DNA of 64,000 nt from an uncultured Methanobrevibacter sp. (lineage in GTDB: Archaea; Methanobacteriota; Methanobacteria; Methanobacteriales; Methanobacteriaceae), in assembly GCF_946184425.1 (NCBI RefSeq), contig NZ_CAMHFP010000005.1, positions 1-64,000 of the forward strand. Reading direction: 5' to 3'. The position numbers and the translations under genes are program-made. The notes under the pieces are model-generated. The model was given only the letters and a program-made list of their open reading frames with translations. It was not told the origin of the DNA and did not search any database. Of the stretch, positions 17,787-27,870 are shown piece by piece. Position 1 is the stretch's first letter; every line of letters starts with the position of its first letter.

Positions 17787-18009
17787 AATTACACCTCGTT
17801 TGATTAATTAAAAATATTGAATCTATATGCAATTTTTAAAAAAAATTATCAATACATCAATATCTAATTAAATATTTGTCAAAAGTTTTATATAAATGTA
17901 TTGATTAAATTGGAAAAATGAAGCAGTATTTAGGCATTTAATAACGCAAGTAATAAAATAATGATAGTAAAAATTAATAATTTTGATACTTACAAATTTT
18001 TGAAAAATC

Positions 18010-18047
18010 GTTTGAAAAAAATAAAAAGTAGTAGCATAAAAGCTACT
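18010..18047 (-). terminator. terminator of the adhesin-like gene
   Basis: On the minus strand AGTAGC-TTTTAT-GCTACT forms a six-base-pair hairpin followed by ACTTTTTATTTTTTT. It begins six bases after the stop of the adhesin-like gene. Confidence 0.6.
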
Positions 18048-18052
18048 TTAAA

Positions 18053-21000
18053 TTATCTTTTCTTTGAGAATGTACCTCCTACAAATACTAATGAAAACAA
18101 GACGGAAATTACTAAAAATACTAAAGGATTACCAGTAACATTAGCTTTTAATAAATTTAAACTTTCCCCATCTATTTTATCTCCATTAGATATTTTATAA
18201 CTAGAATTTGGATTATTTAATTTAGGAGTATCGTTTTTAGGAACTTTTTCCTTTTCAGTGACATTTACAATAGAAACATCATCATTATTCTCCAAATTAT
18301 AATCGAATGTTTCACTAATTGCTGATACTGCATTTTTCACAATGCCCTTAGATGTTGCTACAGCTTTAATTAACAATTCTGCTGATTCACCCTTATCCAA
18401 TTCATCAATTGACCAAGAGTTAGTCATTTTATTAAAATTTCCTTTTGAAATCCTGAATGATTTCAATACTAATGAATCATCAGAAACTTCAGAAACTTCA
18501 ATATTTTTGGCTTTATCAGGCCCATTATTAGTCAATTTTATTGAATATTTTATAATATCACCAACAGAGTAAAAATATTTAGAAGCTGTTTTTGTTATAA
18601 TCAAATCACATGCCGGAGGGACAAAAATTGACTCTTCATCATTATTATTAATTAATTCAGGGTCAAATTCGTTTCCTTGAATGCTTACAACATTTTTATA
18701 AGTTCCAGTAGCCACAACTTTACAAATTATATCCAATTTTTTAACCTCTCCCACGGAGAGTTCACCAACATACCAGGTCCCATCAGAGTAAATAAAGTCA
18801 CTAGCTTCAAGTAAAGTCAATCCTTTAGGCATATTATCTCTTACAAAGACACCTGTAGCATTATTTGGACCATTATTTGTAATGGTTATTGTCCATTTAA
18901 TAATTTCACCATAATTAGGTGTAGATTCATTGACTACCTTAATAACTGATAAATCGGCAACAGAAACCGCATCAATAAATTCAGTATCATTATTGTTTGA
19001 CATGTCCAAATCAAATTGGTTGCAGTTTGCAAAAGCATAATTATGAATTCTGCCAAGACCATCAACATTACAAGAAATATTTAAATAAGCAGTTTCTTTA
19101 CTGTTCAATTGATTTATAATCCATTTGTTTTCTGCAAATATTCCGATAGATGCTTTATAACTATTGAATATTAAATTATCATCCAATACATCATATAACA
19201 CAACATTTGTTGCATTATCAGGACCATGATTTTTAATAGAAATGAACCAGATAATATCTTCACCATAATACGGTTTTTTATTTGAGACCTGTTTAATTAC
19301 CTCTAAATCAACTGTTAATGGAACATCAACTGTTTCATTATCATTATTATTGATAATATTCGGATCATACTCTTCAGCACTGATGGAAGCGAAGTTAGTA
19401 ATCTTTCCAGTCTTATTGACTTCACAAACAATTTCCAAAGATTGCTCTTCACCATTTTCCAAACAGCAAACACTCCAAATACCATTATCATAAAATCCTT
19501 TAGTTGCCACAGCATCAACTAAAATTAAACCATTAGGCAAGACATCCTGAACTGATACTGCAGTAGCCTTATTAGGACCGTTGTTTTTAGCGATCAAAGT
19601 CCACTTGATAAGATTACCATAATATGGATTTAAGTCATCGACAATCTTAACGATTGAAACATCTGCAGTTTTATTTACTTCAATAATGTCTGAATCATTA
19701 TTATTTGACAAATCATAATCAAACTCACTGGATGAAACTGAAACATTATTCTGACTTATACCGGTTGCATTTACCAATGTGATGATATTTAACTGGACAA
19801 ATGCATCAGAATTTAATTGTCCGATTGTCCAATAACCAGTTTTTGGGTCATATTTACCATTGCTGTTATCACTTATCCAAATCAAGGATTCGGGAAGAAC
19901 ATCGAGAGCCACAACATCATGTGCCACATCAGGACCGTTATTTCTAACAATTATGCTCCAGACCACATAATCACCAAATATAGGATTGCTTTCATTAACT
20001 GTTTTTTCTACTTCTAAATCAGAAGCAGGATTTATTAATATTGATTTATTATCCTGATTATTAGATAAATTAGGGTCATATTCGTTTCCAGTGATATTTG
20101 CAAAATTAATCAATTTTCCAGTAGTTTTAACTTTAGAAATTATCTCCAAAGTCACTTTTTCACCAACAATTAATTTACCAATGCTTATAACACCATTGGA
20201 ATAACTGCCTTTTTCCAATATGGAATCAACATAAACAAAACCTTCAGGTAACATATCAGTCACAACAACACCAGTTGCATCATTAGGACCATTATTTGAG
20301 ATAACTAATTTCCATCTAACCAAATCATTAAAATCCGCCTGAGAAACGTTGACTGATTTAATAATAGACAAATCTGAAGCAGGAGATACTTTAATTATTT
20401 CAGAATCATTATTGTTTGACAAATCATAATCAAACTCACGGGATGAAACTGAAACATTGTTTGTTATTAACCCTGTAGAGTTTACACGACATATAACATT
20501 TAATCTAGCTTCCTGATTAATGCCAAGAGTTCCAATATTCCAAATTCCAGATATATGGTCATAATTACCATCATCACTAATCCAAATTAAAGATTTTGGA
20601 AGAATATCATTTGCTACAACATCATGTGCCACATCAGGACCGTTATTTCTGACGACAATAGTCCATTTGACAAGATCATTGAAATTTGGAAAAATTGTAT
20701 TTGCGATTTTTTTCACTTCCAAATCACAGGTTGGAGGAATATTAATTTTTGCTTCATCATGATTATTGGTTAAATTAACATCATATTCCTTAGAAGTAAC
20801 GTTTACCTTGTTTGATATTTCCCCAGTTTTATTGACAACAGTGAAAATATTAATAATTTTTTCTTCACCCACATCCAATTCGCCAATGTTTAAGATACCT
20901 GTTGCGGCATCATATTTTCCGCCGCTATCATCACGAATATAAATCAATCCATCAGGCAATATATCTCTTACTACAACCCCTGTTGCTTTATTTGGACCAG

Positions 21001-23029
21001 CATTAGTAATGTTTAATGTCCAAACAACGACATCTTCGAAATTATAACTATCTAAAGAAGGAGATTTTCTGACTTTACTGTCAATTTTAGGAGTGACTGT
21101 AAAGGTTGTCCTATTGGAAATTGCCTTATAGTATGTATCTTCATAATGTCTTGCGGTCACATAATATTTTCCAGGCTGCAAATTGTTTAATACATCTGAA
21201 ACCTCACCAAGATAATTGGAGTTCAATGTTTTGTTATAAACTACTGCACCACCATCTTTTTCCACAATTAACTCAATTTCCATATTATATTCACGGTCAT
21301 CCTGATATAATCTTCCATCATTAGTTGCTCCGTTAATAGGATTTTCATTGTCAATTTTTATTTTTGAATAGCTAGCGGCATTGTATATTGCATTTGAAAC
21401 CGCCAGATTATTATATTTAGCAATATTGTTTCCTCCATGTATGATAGATTTTATGATTTCACTATCACCATAATAAATATCTTTGGCGAAAATTGGTAAA
21501 GCATATACCCATGCCTGATTTTGATACATAGTATTGTTTAACAGTATTGATTTTTCACTGGATTTATCCAGATAGATAGCACTGCCGTTTCTTGCAGTAT
21601 TATAATAAAAATCATTGTTTTCAATGTTTGTATTGGTACTTTTTACATAGATTGCTCCACCTAAACCTTCATTATATTTATTAACATCGGGAATTGCACT
21701 GTTGTTCATAAATGATGAATTGGCAATTAATGTGTTTTTTCCTTTAGTAAAAACTGCACCCCCATTAATTTCGGCAATATTACCTTTAAAAGATGATTCT
21801 TTTAAAGTAACAGTTGTAGCTTCCATATTTATAGCTCCACCATAAGTAGATGCATAATTATCATTGAAAATTGAATTGTCGATTTCAATGTTTGATCCGC
21901 ATAACTGAACTGCACCGCCCAACGGTGCTTCATTTTCAATGAAAGTACAATCTTTAATTTTCAAAACCATTGACGCAAAATTTACAAGTCCAGTAGATAA
22001 TGCACCGCCAAATTCAGAAGCGGTATTGGCGATGAAAACACAATTATTTAACTTTCCAGAAGCATGATATGTTAATGCACCACCTTCATCAGCAGAGTTA
22101 TTTATAAATCTGCATCCGGAATATTCCACCCCATCACGAATGCATCCAGCACCGCCATGAGTATGGCCAACTTTTGAAGATACATAATTATTAGTGAAAT
22201 TGCAGTCTAAAACATAAGCTTTGCAATTAGGTTCATCCATACCAATCTGAATAGCACCACCGAAACAATCTCTTCCGACTGTATCAACTACCCGATTCAA
22301 ATTAAATGAACAATTTATCACTTTAGAATTCTTACCGAACAAACCTAAAGCACCGCCTGCCAAATTTGCAGTATTCCAATTGAATTTACAGTTTTTAACA
22401 ACAGTATTTAATGCCATTGAAGAATCGTAATAACTACTTATACCACCACCACCGATTGGAGCGTGGTTATTTTGAATAATACAATTGTCTATAACGACAT
22501 TATCACCCAATATTAAAATTGCTCCTCCACGATATCTCTCACCATTGAAAAAATTTATATTACTTATAACCGAACCTGATCCACCCTTTTCAATCATGAA
22601 AATTCCTACTTCATGCCGGCCATTTAGAATAGCTGAAGATGACGAGGTTATTGTCAATCTTTTGTTTATAACAATGCCATCATTATCATTTTTAGATAAA
22701 AAAACACCCTTTAAAATAATTTTATCACCTGTAACTGCCTTATCCACAGCATTCTGAATATCTGAAAAACTTCCACCATTTAATGTGTATGATTTTGCCT
22801 CTAAAATTTCATCATCCTGATTATTTACCACACCCAACACTTCATTTTGAGAATTTTCTAGCTTATCTTCAACATCCAAACCAATTTCCATTTCATCACC
22901 AGTTTCATTTAAATCTGCAGCATAAGAATGATCCATGTCAAATCCCAATGTTGCACATACCAAACAAACAAATAGCAATGAAATTAGGAAATTTTTGCTA
23001 ATCATTATCTTTTGAATTTTATTCAACAT
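18053..23029 (-). CDS. adhesin-like surface protein, beta-helix plus eight DUF11 repeats
   Basis: This is a very large (1658 residues) secreted, membrane-anchored protein of the adhesin-like class that is expanded in gut Methanobrevibacter. Residues 1-37 are a signal peptide. About 75-560 form a right-handed parallel beta-helix of the polymorphic outer membrane protein/pectate-lyase type, with repeated GGAI, GGAL and FxxNxA turns. From about 650 to 1590 there are eight DUF11 (Ig-like) repeats of about 117 residues, each with a VxWxIxxxNxGPxxA core. A short TGNP motif and one hydrophobic helix followed by KKR anchor the carboxyl end. Many N-glycosylation sequons (Asn-X-Ser/Thr) are present. 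AGGTGATTAA precedes the ATG. A role in attachment to host, bacterial partner or plant fibre is inferred from the class. Confidence 0.9.
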   Translation of the reverse strand: MLNKIQKIMISKNFLISLLFVCLVCATLGFDMDHSYAADLNETGDEMEIGLDVEDKLENSQNEVLGVVNNQDDEILEAKSYTLNGGSFSDIQNAVDKAVTGDKIILKGVFLSKNDNDGIVINKRLTITSSSSAILNGRHEVGIFMIEKGGSGSVISNINFFNGERYRGGAILILGDNVVIDNCIIQNNHAPIGGGGISSYYDSSMALNTVVKNCKFNWNTANLAGGALGLFGKNSKVINCSFNLNRVVDTVGRDCFGGAIQIGMDEPNCKAYVLDCNFTNNYVSSKVGHTHGGAGCIRDGVEYSGCRFINNSADEGGALTYHASGKLNNCVFIANTASEFGGALSTGLVNFASMVLKIKDCTFIENEAPLGGAVQLCGSNIEIDNSIFNDNYASTYGGAINMEATTVTLKESSFKGNIAEINGGAVFTKGKNTLIANSSFMNNSAIPDVNKYNEGLGGAIYVKSTNTNIENNDFYYNTARNGSAIYLDKSSEKSILLNNTMYQNQAWVYALPIFAKDIYYGDSEIIKSIIHGGNNIAKYNNLAVSNAIYNAASYSKIKIDNENPINGATNDGRLYQDDREYNMEIELIVEKDGGAVVYNKTLNSNYLGEVSDVLNNLQPGKYYVTARHYEDTYYKAISNRTTFTVTPKIDSKVRKSPSLDSYNFEDVVVWTLNITNAGPNKATGVVVRDILPDGLIYIRDDSGGKYDAATGILNIGELDVGEEKIINIFTVVNKTGEISNKVNVTSKEYDVNLTNNHDEAKINIPPTCDLEVKKIANTIFPNFNDLVKWTIVVRNNGPDVAHDVVANDILPKSLIWISDDGNYDHISGIWNIGTLGINQEARLNVICRVNSTGLITNNVSVSSREFDYDLSNNNDSEIIKVSPASDLSIIKSVNVSQADFNDLVRWKLVISNNGPNDATGVVVTDMLPEGFVYVDSILEKGSYSNGVISIGKLIVGEKVTLEIISKVKTTGKLINFANITGNEYDPNLSNNQDNKSILINPASDLEVEKTVNESNPIFGDYVVWSIIVRNNGPDVAHDVVALDVLPESLIWISDNSNGKYDPKTGYWTIGQLNSDAFVQLNIITLVNATGISQNNVSVSSSEFDYDLSNNNDSDIIEVNKTADVSIVKIVDDLNPYYGNLIKWTLIAKNNGPNKATAVSVQDVLPNGLILVDAVATKGFYDNGIWSVCCLENGEEQSLEIVCEVNKTGKITNFASISAEEYDPNIINNNDNETVDVPLTVDLEVIKQVSNKKPYYGEDIIWFISIKNHGPDNATNVVLYDVLDDNLIFNSYKASIGIFAENKWIINQLNSKETAYLNISCNVDGLGRIHNYAFANCNQFDLDMSNNNDTEFIDAVSVADLSVIKVVNESTPNYGEIIKWTITITNNGPNNATGVFVRDNMPKGLTLLEASDFIYSDGTWYVGELSVGEVKKLDIICKVVATGTYKNVVSIQGNEFDPELINNNDEESIFVPPACDLIITKTASKYFYSVGDIIKYSIKLTNNGPDKAKNIEVSEVSDDSLVLKSFRISKGNFNKMTNSWSIDELDKGESAELLIKAVATSKGIVKNAVSAISETFDYNLENNDDVSIVNVTEKEKVPKNDTPKLNNPNSSYKISNGDKIDGESLNLLKANVTGNPLVFLVISVLFSLVFVGGTFSKKR
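18240..21090 (-). repeat. eight tandem DUF11-coding repeats, period about 350 bp
   Basis: Repeat starts lie near 21085, 20735, 20380, 20030, 19670, 19315, 18965 and 18615, each coding for a segment beginning with a DLxVxK-like strand. The copies have diverged in sequence. The second and fourth share NNGPDVAHDVV, and the second, third and fourth share the spacer ending VSSREFDYDLSNNND or a close variant, which suggests block duplication within the array. Confidence 0.85.
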
Positions 23030-23490
23030 TTAATCACCTACACGAGGACGATGACAAATACTATTAATTAACAAAAGTTATTAACCAGCAATTAAACTTT
23101 TTACCTTAATTAAAACTCTAAAAAGAATAAATCAACATATAAAATTTAACCGTAATTCCAAAAATCTCTAGAAAAGCTATATAGTAGCATTCCAACACAA
23201 TATATTTTCAGGAAATATCTGCACAAAATTCAGAACCAAAATAATTTTATAAACTAAAATAAACTTTTTTAAAATCTTGCTAAATTTACCTTAAAATAAA
23301 AGATAACCTCCTTTAAATCCTCAAAATAATTATTAAATCATTATTTATTTAAATTTTTCCATATAAAGGCCTACAATTTGATATTATTAAAAAATATTCT
23401 GTTGAAAAATAAAAAAATACAGAACACCAGAAAAAAATATTTTATTGATAAAAGAGAAATAAATGTATACAATTAGTTAAGGTAATAGAC
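23030..23490. other. divergent intergenic region between two surface-protein genes
   Basis: This 460-bp, very AT-rich stretch separates the adhesin-like gene (minus) from the PMBR-like gene (plus). I see no gene in it. It must carry both promoters. A TATA-like region for the plus gene lies around 23440-23460, and a GGTAAT ribosome binding site precedes the ATG at 23491. Confidence 0.5.
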
Positions 23491-24621
23491 ATGAGAAAAA
23501 AGATTGCAATATTAATTATGGCATTGTTATTAATTGCACCAGTTATACAGGATGTAACTGCAACAAAAACTGTTTTCATTACAACTGACAACATTGTTGA
23601 CCATGATTTTGACGTAGGATTAATAACTTCCATTAAAAACTATATACAGGAACTTAGTGGTGGAGAACTACAAGTAGTAATAGATAACCAAGCCCCTGCG
23701 GCAGGGGAAGGATATCGATCAATAGCCGTTACAAGCGATGTAAGTATAGATCTGGCAGCATCAGACGCCGGAAACTATATACAATTAGCCAATTACAGTG
23801 CAAATTCCGATAAACAAATTGTTTTTGTCAATATTGGAGATTATGATTTGGATAACTCTTCAAACTATCTCAGAAGAGCATGGGATGACAATTACACAAA
23901 TGAAAGTCTTGCAGGAGTTCATGACCCTGGAACCCTTCTTAGAAATGCAGGAATATTCTATGTTCAGCCAGCAAAAGAATATCCAAATAACTACAGAGAC
24001 GGTGTTTTAGATAACTACGATGACGAAATGACAAAACAAATTGCTCAGGAAATTGTAGACATCATAAATACACATGATAATGATACCAAAGTATTTTCCG
24101 ATGAGTTAGTAGTGAAAAACAAGATTTCTCCAAAAGGAATGGCTGATGCAAGTAAAGAGGTAGTAAACAGTGATGATAAAGAGTTAAAAGGCCCATTTGG
24201 AGCTTATAGCGGCCCACAATTATTATATCAGACCAGTTCCTATTTAAATGGTAATGGATTGGATATTCCTAAAACATTTAACGAACCTGAAAATCCAATG
24301 GGAATATCATTATTTACCAGAGACACATATTCAATTTCAGACTACTTTAAAATGGGAGGAATAGTCAGAAATTATATGGACGAACATGGACAAGCTCCAG
24401 ACTCAATTGAATACGAAGGAGCTAGAATAGGATATTATGATTTACTGTATAACTTTGCAAAAATAACACAAAACCATACTGATACTGCAAATATGGGCTT
24501 TGAAAATGAATATCATTTCGATAGAGTTAATGATTCATTCTTACTCCACGCATTCCCATTCATATTAATATTATTCATATTATTCTTAGTTTATTTGGTT
24601 TATAAACGAATAAGAAGGTAG
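23491..24621 (+). CDS. membrane-anchored surface protein with pseudomurein-binding-like repeat
   Basis: The 376-residue protein has a signal peptide (MRKKIAILIMALLLIAPVIQ, about 1-26), an extracellular domain of about 310 residues and a carboxyl membrane helix followed by YKRIRR. Near residues 285-330 the pattern SDYFKMGGIVRNYMDEHG, then APDSIEYEGARIGYYDLLY, resembles the PMBR (PF09373) repeat that lets methanogen proteins bind pseudomurein. The large amino-terminal domain is one I only know as a conserved methanobacterial region of unknown activity; a peptide or wall-processing role is possible but not shown. Several Asn-X-Ser/Thr sequons support surface location. It is divergent from the adhesin-like gene. 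Confidence 0.7.
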   Translation: MRKKIAILIMALLLIAPVIQDVTATKTVFITTDNIVDHDFDVGLITSIKNYIQELSGGELQVVIDNQAPAAGEGYRSIAVTSDVSIDLAASDAGNYIQLANYSANSDKQIVFVNIGDYDLDNSSNYLRRAWDDNYTNESLAGVHDPGTLLRNAGIFYVQPAKEYPNNYRDGVLDNYDDEMTKQIAQEIVDIINTHDNDTKVFSDELVVKNKISPKGMADASKEVVNSDDKELKGPFGAYSGPQLLYQTSSYLNGNGLDIPKTFNEPENPMGISLFTRDTYSISDYFKMGGIVRNYMDEHGQAPDSIEYEGARIGYYDLLYNFAKITQNHTDTANMGFENEYHFDRVNDSFLLHAFPFILILFILFLVYLVYKRIRR

Positions 24622-24696
24622 TCATTAAATATAATGAAAAACAAATTTAACATATTCATTTTAAAATGAATAAATATAAAATAGAAGGGAAAATTT

Positions 24697-25380
24697 ATGA
24701 AAAGATATATTGCAGAATTGATAGGAACAATGGTTCTCGTCCTATTTGGATGTGGAAGTGCTGCTATAGCAGGTTCCGTTCTAGGTAACTTAGGCATTGC
24801 AATGGCATTTGGATTATCAATTGTAGCCATGGCATATGTGATTGGAGACGTATCTGGATGTCACATCAACCCTGCTGTTTCAATAGGCATGTGGATTGAT
24901 GGAAGAATGGAAACAAAAGATTTAATCATGTACATTGTTTTCCAGTGTATTGGTGCAATCATAGGTATTGCACTTCTTGTTGCAATCATTAACTCCGCAC
25001 CAAGTCTCGGAGGATATGCAATGACTGGATTAGGACAAAATGGTTTCGGAACTGCATCAAGTGTTGGTCTTGGTGTTGTAGGTGCAATCATTGTAGAAAT
25101 TATCTTAACTTTCGTATTTGTATTCACCGTTCTCGGTGTTACTAAAAAAACAGAAAATGCTGCTGTTGCAGGTATTGTAATTGGTTTAACATTAGCATTT
25201 GTACATATTATGGGAATTCCATTAACAGGAACCTCAGTCAATCCAGCACGTAGTTTAGCTCCTGCATTATTCATGGGCGGCCAAGCTCTCCAACAAGTTT
25301 GGGTATTCATTTTAGCACCGATTGTAGGTGCAGTAATTGCAGGATTATTATACAAAGGTTTAATATCAGAGGATGCTTAA
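24697..25380 (+). CDS. aqpM: aquaporin (AqpM/AqpZ type)
   Basis: This is a 227-residue MIP-family channel for water and perhaps small neutral solutes. It has six membrane helices and the two half-helices with the NPA signatures CHINPAVSIG (about 60) and TSVNPARSLAPAL (about 185); the arginine of the second NPAR is part of the selectivity filter. The start MKRYIAELIGTMVLVLFGCGSAA is typical of archaeal aquaporins. AAGGGAAAATTT precedes the ATG. The gene is monocistronic and ends in a hairpin terminator that includes its stop codon. Confidence 0.93.
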   Translation: MKRYIAELIGTMVLVLFGCGSAAIAGSVLGNLGIAMAFGLSIVAMAYVIGDVSGCHINPAVSIGMWIDGRMETKDLIMYIVFQCIGAIIGIALLVAIINSAPSLGGYAMTGLGQNGFGTASSVGLGVVGAIIVEIILTFVFVFTVLGVTKKTENAAVAGIVIGLTLAFVHIMGIPLTGTSVNPARSLAPALFMGGQALQQVWVFILAPIVGAVIAGLLYKGLISEDA

Positions 25381-25402
25381 GCCCTCTGATTTCTATTTTT
25401 TT
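25365..25402 (+). terminator. hairpin terminator after aquaporin
   Basis: ATCAGAGG (25365-25372) pairs with CCTCTGAT (25383-25390), and the loop contains the aquaporin TAA stop. A TTCTATTTTTTT tract follows. The convergent nitroreductase-like gene ends at 25401. Confidence 0.75.
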
Positions 25403-26093
25403 AAATTCGGACACTTCCAATATAAGTGTGTCCTTTAAGATTTTCAAAATTGCTTTTTACTTCAAATTTAAAAGTATTTTCATTGGTGACATACAAATGA
25501 GCCAAAGCAATACCTACATCAATAGGATTCCATTTTTTAAGAATTTGACGTTTTAAAATATTCTGTTTAACTTGATACACATCAAATCCTTCATCCGTAC
25601 GTGTAAAATACCATGGTTGAGAATTAATAGCTGAAGGCGCCAATTGTGCAGGCATTAATCTTTCATCAACAACATTACAGATTTCACTTAATTTTTTTCT
25701 TTTAAAATCAGATATATCTCTTGTTTTATTATCAGATTTTCCAAAAGCAATCAAAATAATAAATTCAGGATCATCATTTTTTATTGAACCCATTCCAACC
25801 CAGCAGCTACCAACATCAATGCTTTGTAAAAAAAGGGAAACCTGCTGAAAGATAAATCCTATATTTACAAGATAATTCTCTTTTTTCTCAGAATATAATG
25901 CCAAATAATATGGGGCACTCCAACGAGTTTTTAAATTAACATTATCTTTTTCTAAAATTTCATATCTATAGTTAATATCTTCATTCAAAGGTTTGACCTG
26001 TGCTATAAATTCATGGATAGGACCCATATCAATAAACTCATCAACATATTTTCGACAGGATTTCCTAAGATATATCTGTTTTGCCAAATTCAC
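25401..26093 (-). CDS. nitroreductase-like protein, TM1586 type
   Basis: About 230 residues. The sequence fits the TM1586-like branch of the nitroreductase fold, which binds flavin: YLRKSCRKYVDEFID at the start, then DVGSCWVGMG in the middle and LAPSAINSQPWYF later, where the order of the two half-domains differs from that in classical nitroreductases. The reaction is unknown. I place the start at the GTG at 26093 because AGGTGATTTTT sits directly before it; the longer frame starting with TTG at 26126 lacks a binding site and adds a dozen hydrophobic residues absent from this family. It converges with the aquaporin gene. Confidence 0.75.
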   Translation of the reverse strand: MNLAKQIYLRKSCRKYVDEFIDMGPIHEFIAQVKPLNEDINYRYEILEKDNVNLKTRWSAPYYLALYSEKKENYLVNIGFIFQQVSLFLQSIDVGSCWVGMGSIKNDDPEFIILIAFGKSDNKTRDISDFKRKKLSEICNVVDERLMPAQLAPSAINSQPWYFTRTDEGFDVYQVKQNILKRQILKKWNPIDVGIALAHLYVTNENTFKFEVKSNFENLKGHTYIGSVRI

Positions 26094-26180
26094 AAAAATC
26101 ACCTTGTTTATTAAATAGAATTTCAAAGGATATAAAATTTAAATAATATTGAAATGATACATTATATATAAGGTGAATTT

Positions 26181-26858
26181 ATGAAAATTGTTGTTGCAAT
26201 TGGAGGATCAATTTTATTGAAAGAATATGATTGTAAAAAATTCCAAGAATATAGTGCTATCTTGAAAGACTTATCCAATGAACACGAATTATTCGTTGTT
26301 GTAGGTGGTGGAAGACCTGCAAGAGATTATATTGGAGTAGTTCGTGATTTAGGTGCTGGTGAAGCACAATGCGATGATATTGGAATAGAAGTTACAAGAA
26401 TCAATGCTAAACTGTTACTGTCTGCTCTTGGTGATGCGGCATATCAAAGAGTGCCTCATAACTTCCAGGAAGCTTTAGAATTCTCAGCTAGTGGGAAAAT
26501 TATTGTTATGGGTGGAACTGAACCGGCTCACAGTACTGATGCAGTCTCTGCAATACTTGCAGAATACATTAATGCAGACAAATTAATTAATTTAACTTCC
26601 GTTGACGGAATGTATACCAAAGATCCAAATAAATTTGAAGATGCTGAACTCGTCCCAGAAATTTCAGCTACTGATTTGCTTGAATTTTTAAGCGGAAAAG
26701 ATGTTAAAGCTGGAACTTACGAATTTTTCGACACAACAGCAGTTCAAATGATTAAAAGGTCAAATCTGGAAACTGTAATCACCAATGGTTTTGAACCTGA
26801 AAACCTGATTAAAGCTGTCAATGGCGAAAAAATTGGTACTAAAGTTATAAATGAATAG
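26181..26858 (+). CDS. pyrH: uridylate kinase (archaeal type)
   Basis: PyrH phosphorylates UMP to UDP in pyrimidine nucleotide synthesis. The 225-residue protein belongs to the amino acid kinase family, with an amino-terminal [10 protein letters not shown] nucleotide-binding loop, a [10 protein letters not shown] motif, [17 protein letters not shown] for substrate binding and the [14 protein letters not shown] signature of UMP kinases. The start ATG follows AAGGTGAATTT. It leads a co-directional run (pyrH, tatD, DUF2116, YbjQ, membrane YbjQ, small membrane protein) to 29262. Confidence 0.95.
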   Translation: MKIVVAIGGSILLKEYDCKKFQEYSAILKDLSNEHELFVVVGGGRPARDYIGVVRDLGAGEAQCDDIGIEVTRINAKLLLSALGDAAYQRVPHNFQEALEFSASGKIIVMGGTEPAHSTDAVSAILAEYINADKLINLTSVDGMYTKDPNKFEDAELVPEISATDLLEFLSGKDVKAGTYEFFDTTAVQMIKRSNLETVITNGFEPENLIKAVNGEKIGTKVINE

Positions 26859-26866
26859 GTGATAAT

Positions 26867-27655
26867 GTGGAAAATCTCATTGATATCGGTTTGAATTTAA
26901 TGCACTCCTCTTTTAAAAAAGATAGAATTGAAATAATAGAAGATGCTAAAAAAGTTGGAGTGAATCAATTCATAATTACCGGAACCAATGTACATTCAAG
27001 CCATATGGCCGCAGAATATACATCAAAATATCCTGAAACATTATTTTCAACATCAGGAGTTCATCCTCACGATGCAAAAACTTGTAATGGACACACAATA
27101 AATGAATTGGAAAAAATTGCGGGAAATGATAGTGTGGTGGCTATTGGTGAATGTGGTCTTGATTACAATAGAAATTTTTCACCGCAGGATTTGCAAAGAA
27201 AATGGTTTGAAGCTCAAGTAGAATTGGCTGAAAGATTAGACATGCCATTATTTTTGCATGAAAGAGAAGCACACAAAGATTTATATGATATATTGAAAAG
27301 GCATGAAGATATCGTTGAAAAAGCAGTTGTTCATTGTTTTACAGGAACAAAACAAGAAGCACAAAATTACGTTGATTTAGGTTGCAGCATAGGTGTTACC
27401 GGATGGATTTGCGATATGAAAAGAGGAAGAGACCTGCAGGAAGCTGTAAGTGTTATTCCTCCAGAAAAACTGATGATTGAAACTGATGCTCCGTTTTTAA
27501 TACCTAAAAACTTTGATAAAAAACCTAAAAAGAACAGGAACGAACCGAAATATTTACCTCACATCCTCGAAACAATTGCACTATGCATGGGCCTTGATGC
27601 AGAGGAACTTGCAATTCAAGTTACAAAAAATACTAAAGAATTTTTTAAAATATAA
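26867..27655 (+). CDS. tatD: TatD family deoxyribonuclease-like hydrolase
   Basis: This 262-residue TIM-barrel metal hydrolase is unusually close in layout to bacterial TatD, a 3'-5' exonuclease: DIGLNLMHSSFKKDR, ITGTNVHSS, GVHPHDAK, GECGLDYNRNFSP, FLHEREAHKD, VVHCFTGT and IETDAPFLIPK are all in place. The first HxH of the superfamily is replaced by GLN, as in TatD itself. The GTG start lies just after AGGTGATAAT. The gap to pyrH is eight bases, so the two are cotranscribed. Archaeal function is inferred from the family. Confidence 0.9.
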   Translation: MENLIDIGLNLMHSSFKKDRIEIIEDAKKVGVNQFIITGTNVHSSHMAAEYTSKYPETLFSTSGVHPHDAKTCNGHTINELEKIAGNDSVVAIGECGLDYNRNFSPQDLQRKWFEAQVELAERLDMPLFLHEREAHKDLYDILKRHEDIVEKAVVHCFTGTKQEAQNYVDLGCSIGVTGWICDMKRGRDLQEAVSVIPPEKLMIETDAPFLIPKNFDKKPKKNRNEPKYLPHILETIALCMGLDAEELAIQVTKNTKEFFKI

Positions 27656-27670
27656 AAAGGAGATGAAAAA

Positions 27671-27862
27671 ATGGCAGTAGAACCTCATAAACATTGTCCC
27701 ATCTGTGGGACTCCAATACCTTTAAATGAACTTGTATGTTCACCAGATTGTCAAAAAGTATGGGATGCAAGATTAAACCAAACTAAAAAATCAAGAATAA
27801 TATTATACATTGTTATTGCAATCTTTTTAATTATTTGGGCAATAATGACATTCATGAAATAG
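27671..27862 (+). CDS. DUF2116 zinc-ribbon membrane protein
   Basis: The 63-residue protein has a zinc ribbon (HCPICGTPIPLNELVCSPDCQ, with four cysteines) followed by a basic stretch and one carboxyl membrane helix. This is the DUF2116 family, common in methanogens, with no known role; the soluble zinc domain would face the cytoplasm. AAGGAGATGAAAAA gives a good ribosome binding site. It lies 15 bases after tatD. Confidence 0.85.
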   Translation: MAVEPHKHCPICGTPIPLNELVCSPDCQKVWDARLNQTKKSRIILYIVIAIFLIIWAIMTFMK

Positions 27863-27870
27863 GGATAATC

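Noticed and set aside
18240-21090. Regular repeats with about 350-bp spacing that could be taken for a CRISPR-like or assembly repeat array
   Set aside because: The units are far too long and diverged for a CRISPR array and translate in one frame as DUF11 domains; the variation between units argues against assembly duplication.
22485-23001. Plus-strand frames opposite the start of the adhesin-like gene
   Set aside because: They are shadows of a signal peptide and beta-helix region, with no promoter or ribosome binding site.
26094-26126. Longer start for the TM1586-type nitroreductase
   Set aside because: The TTG start lacks a ribosome binding site, while AGGTGAT directly precedes the GTG at 26093.
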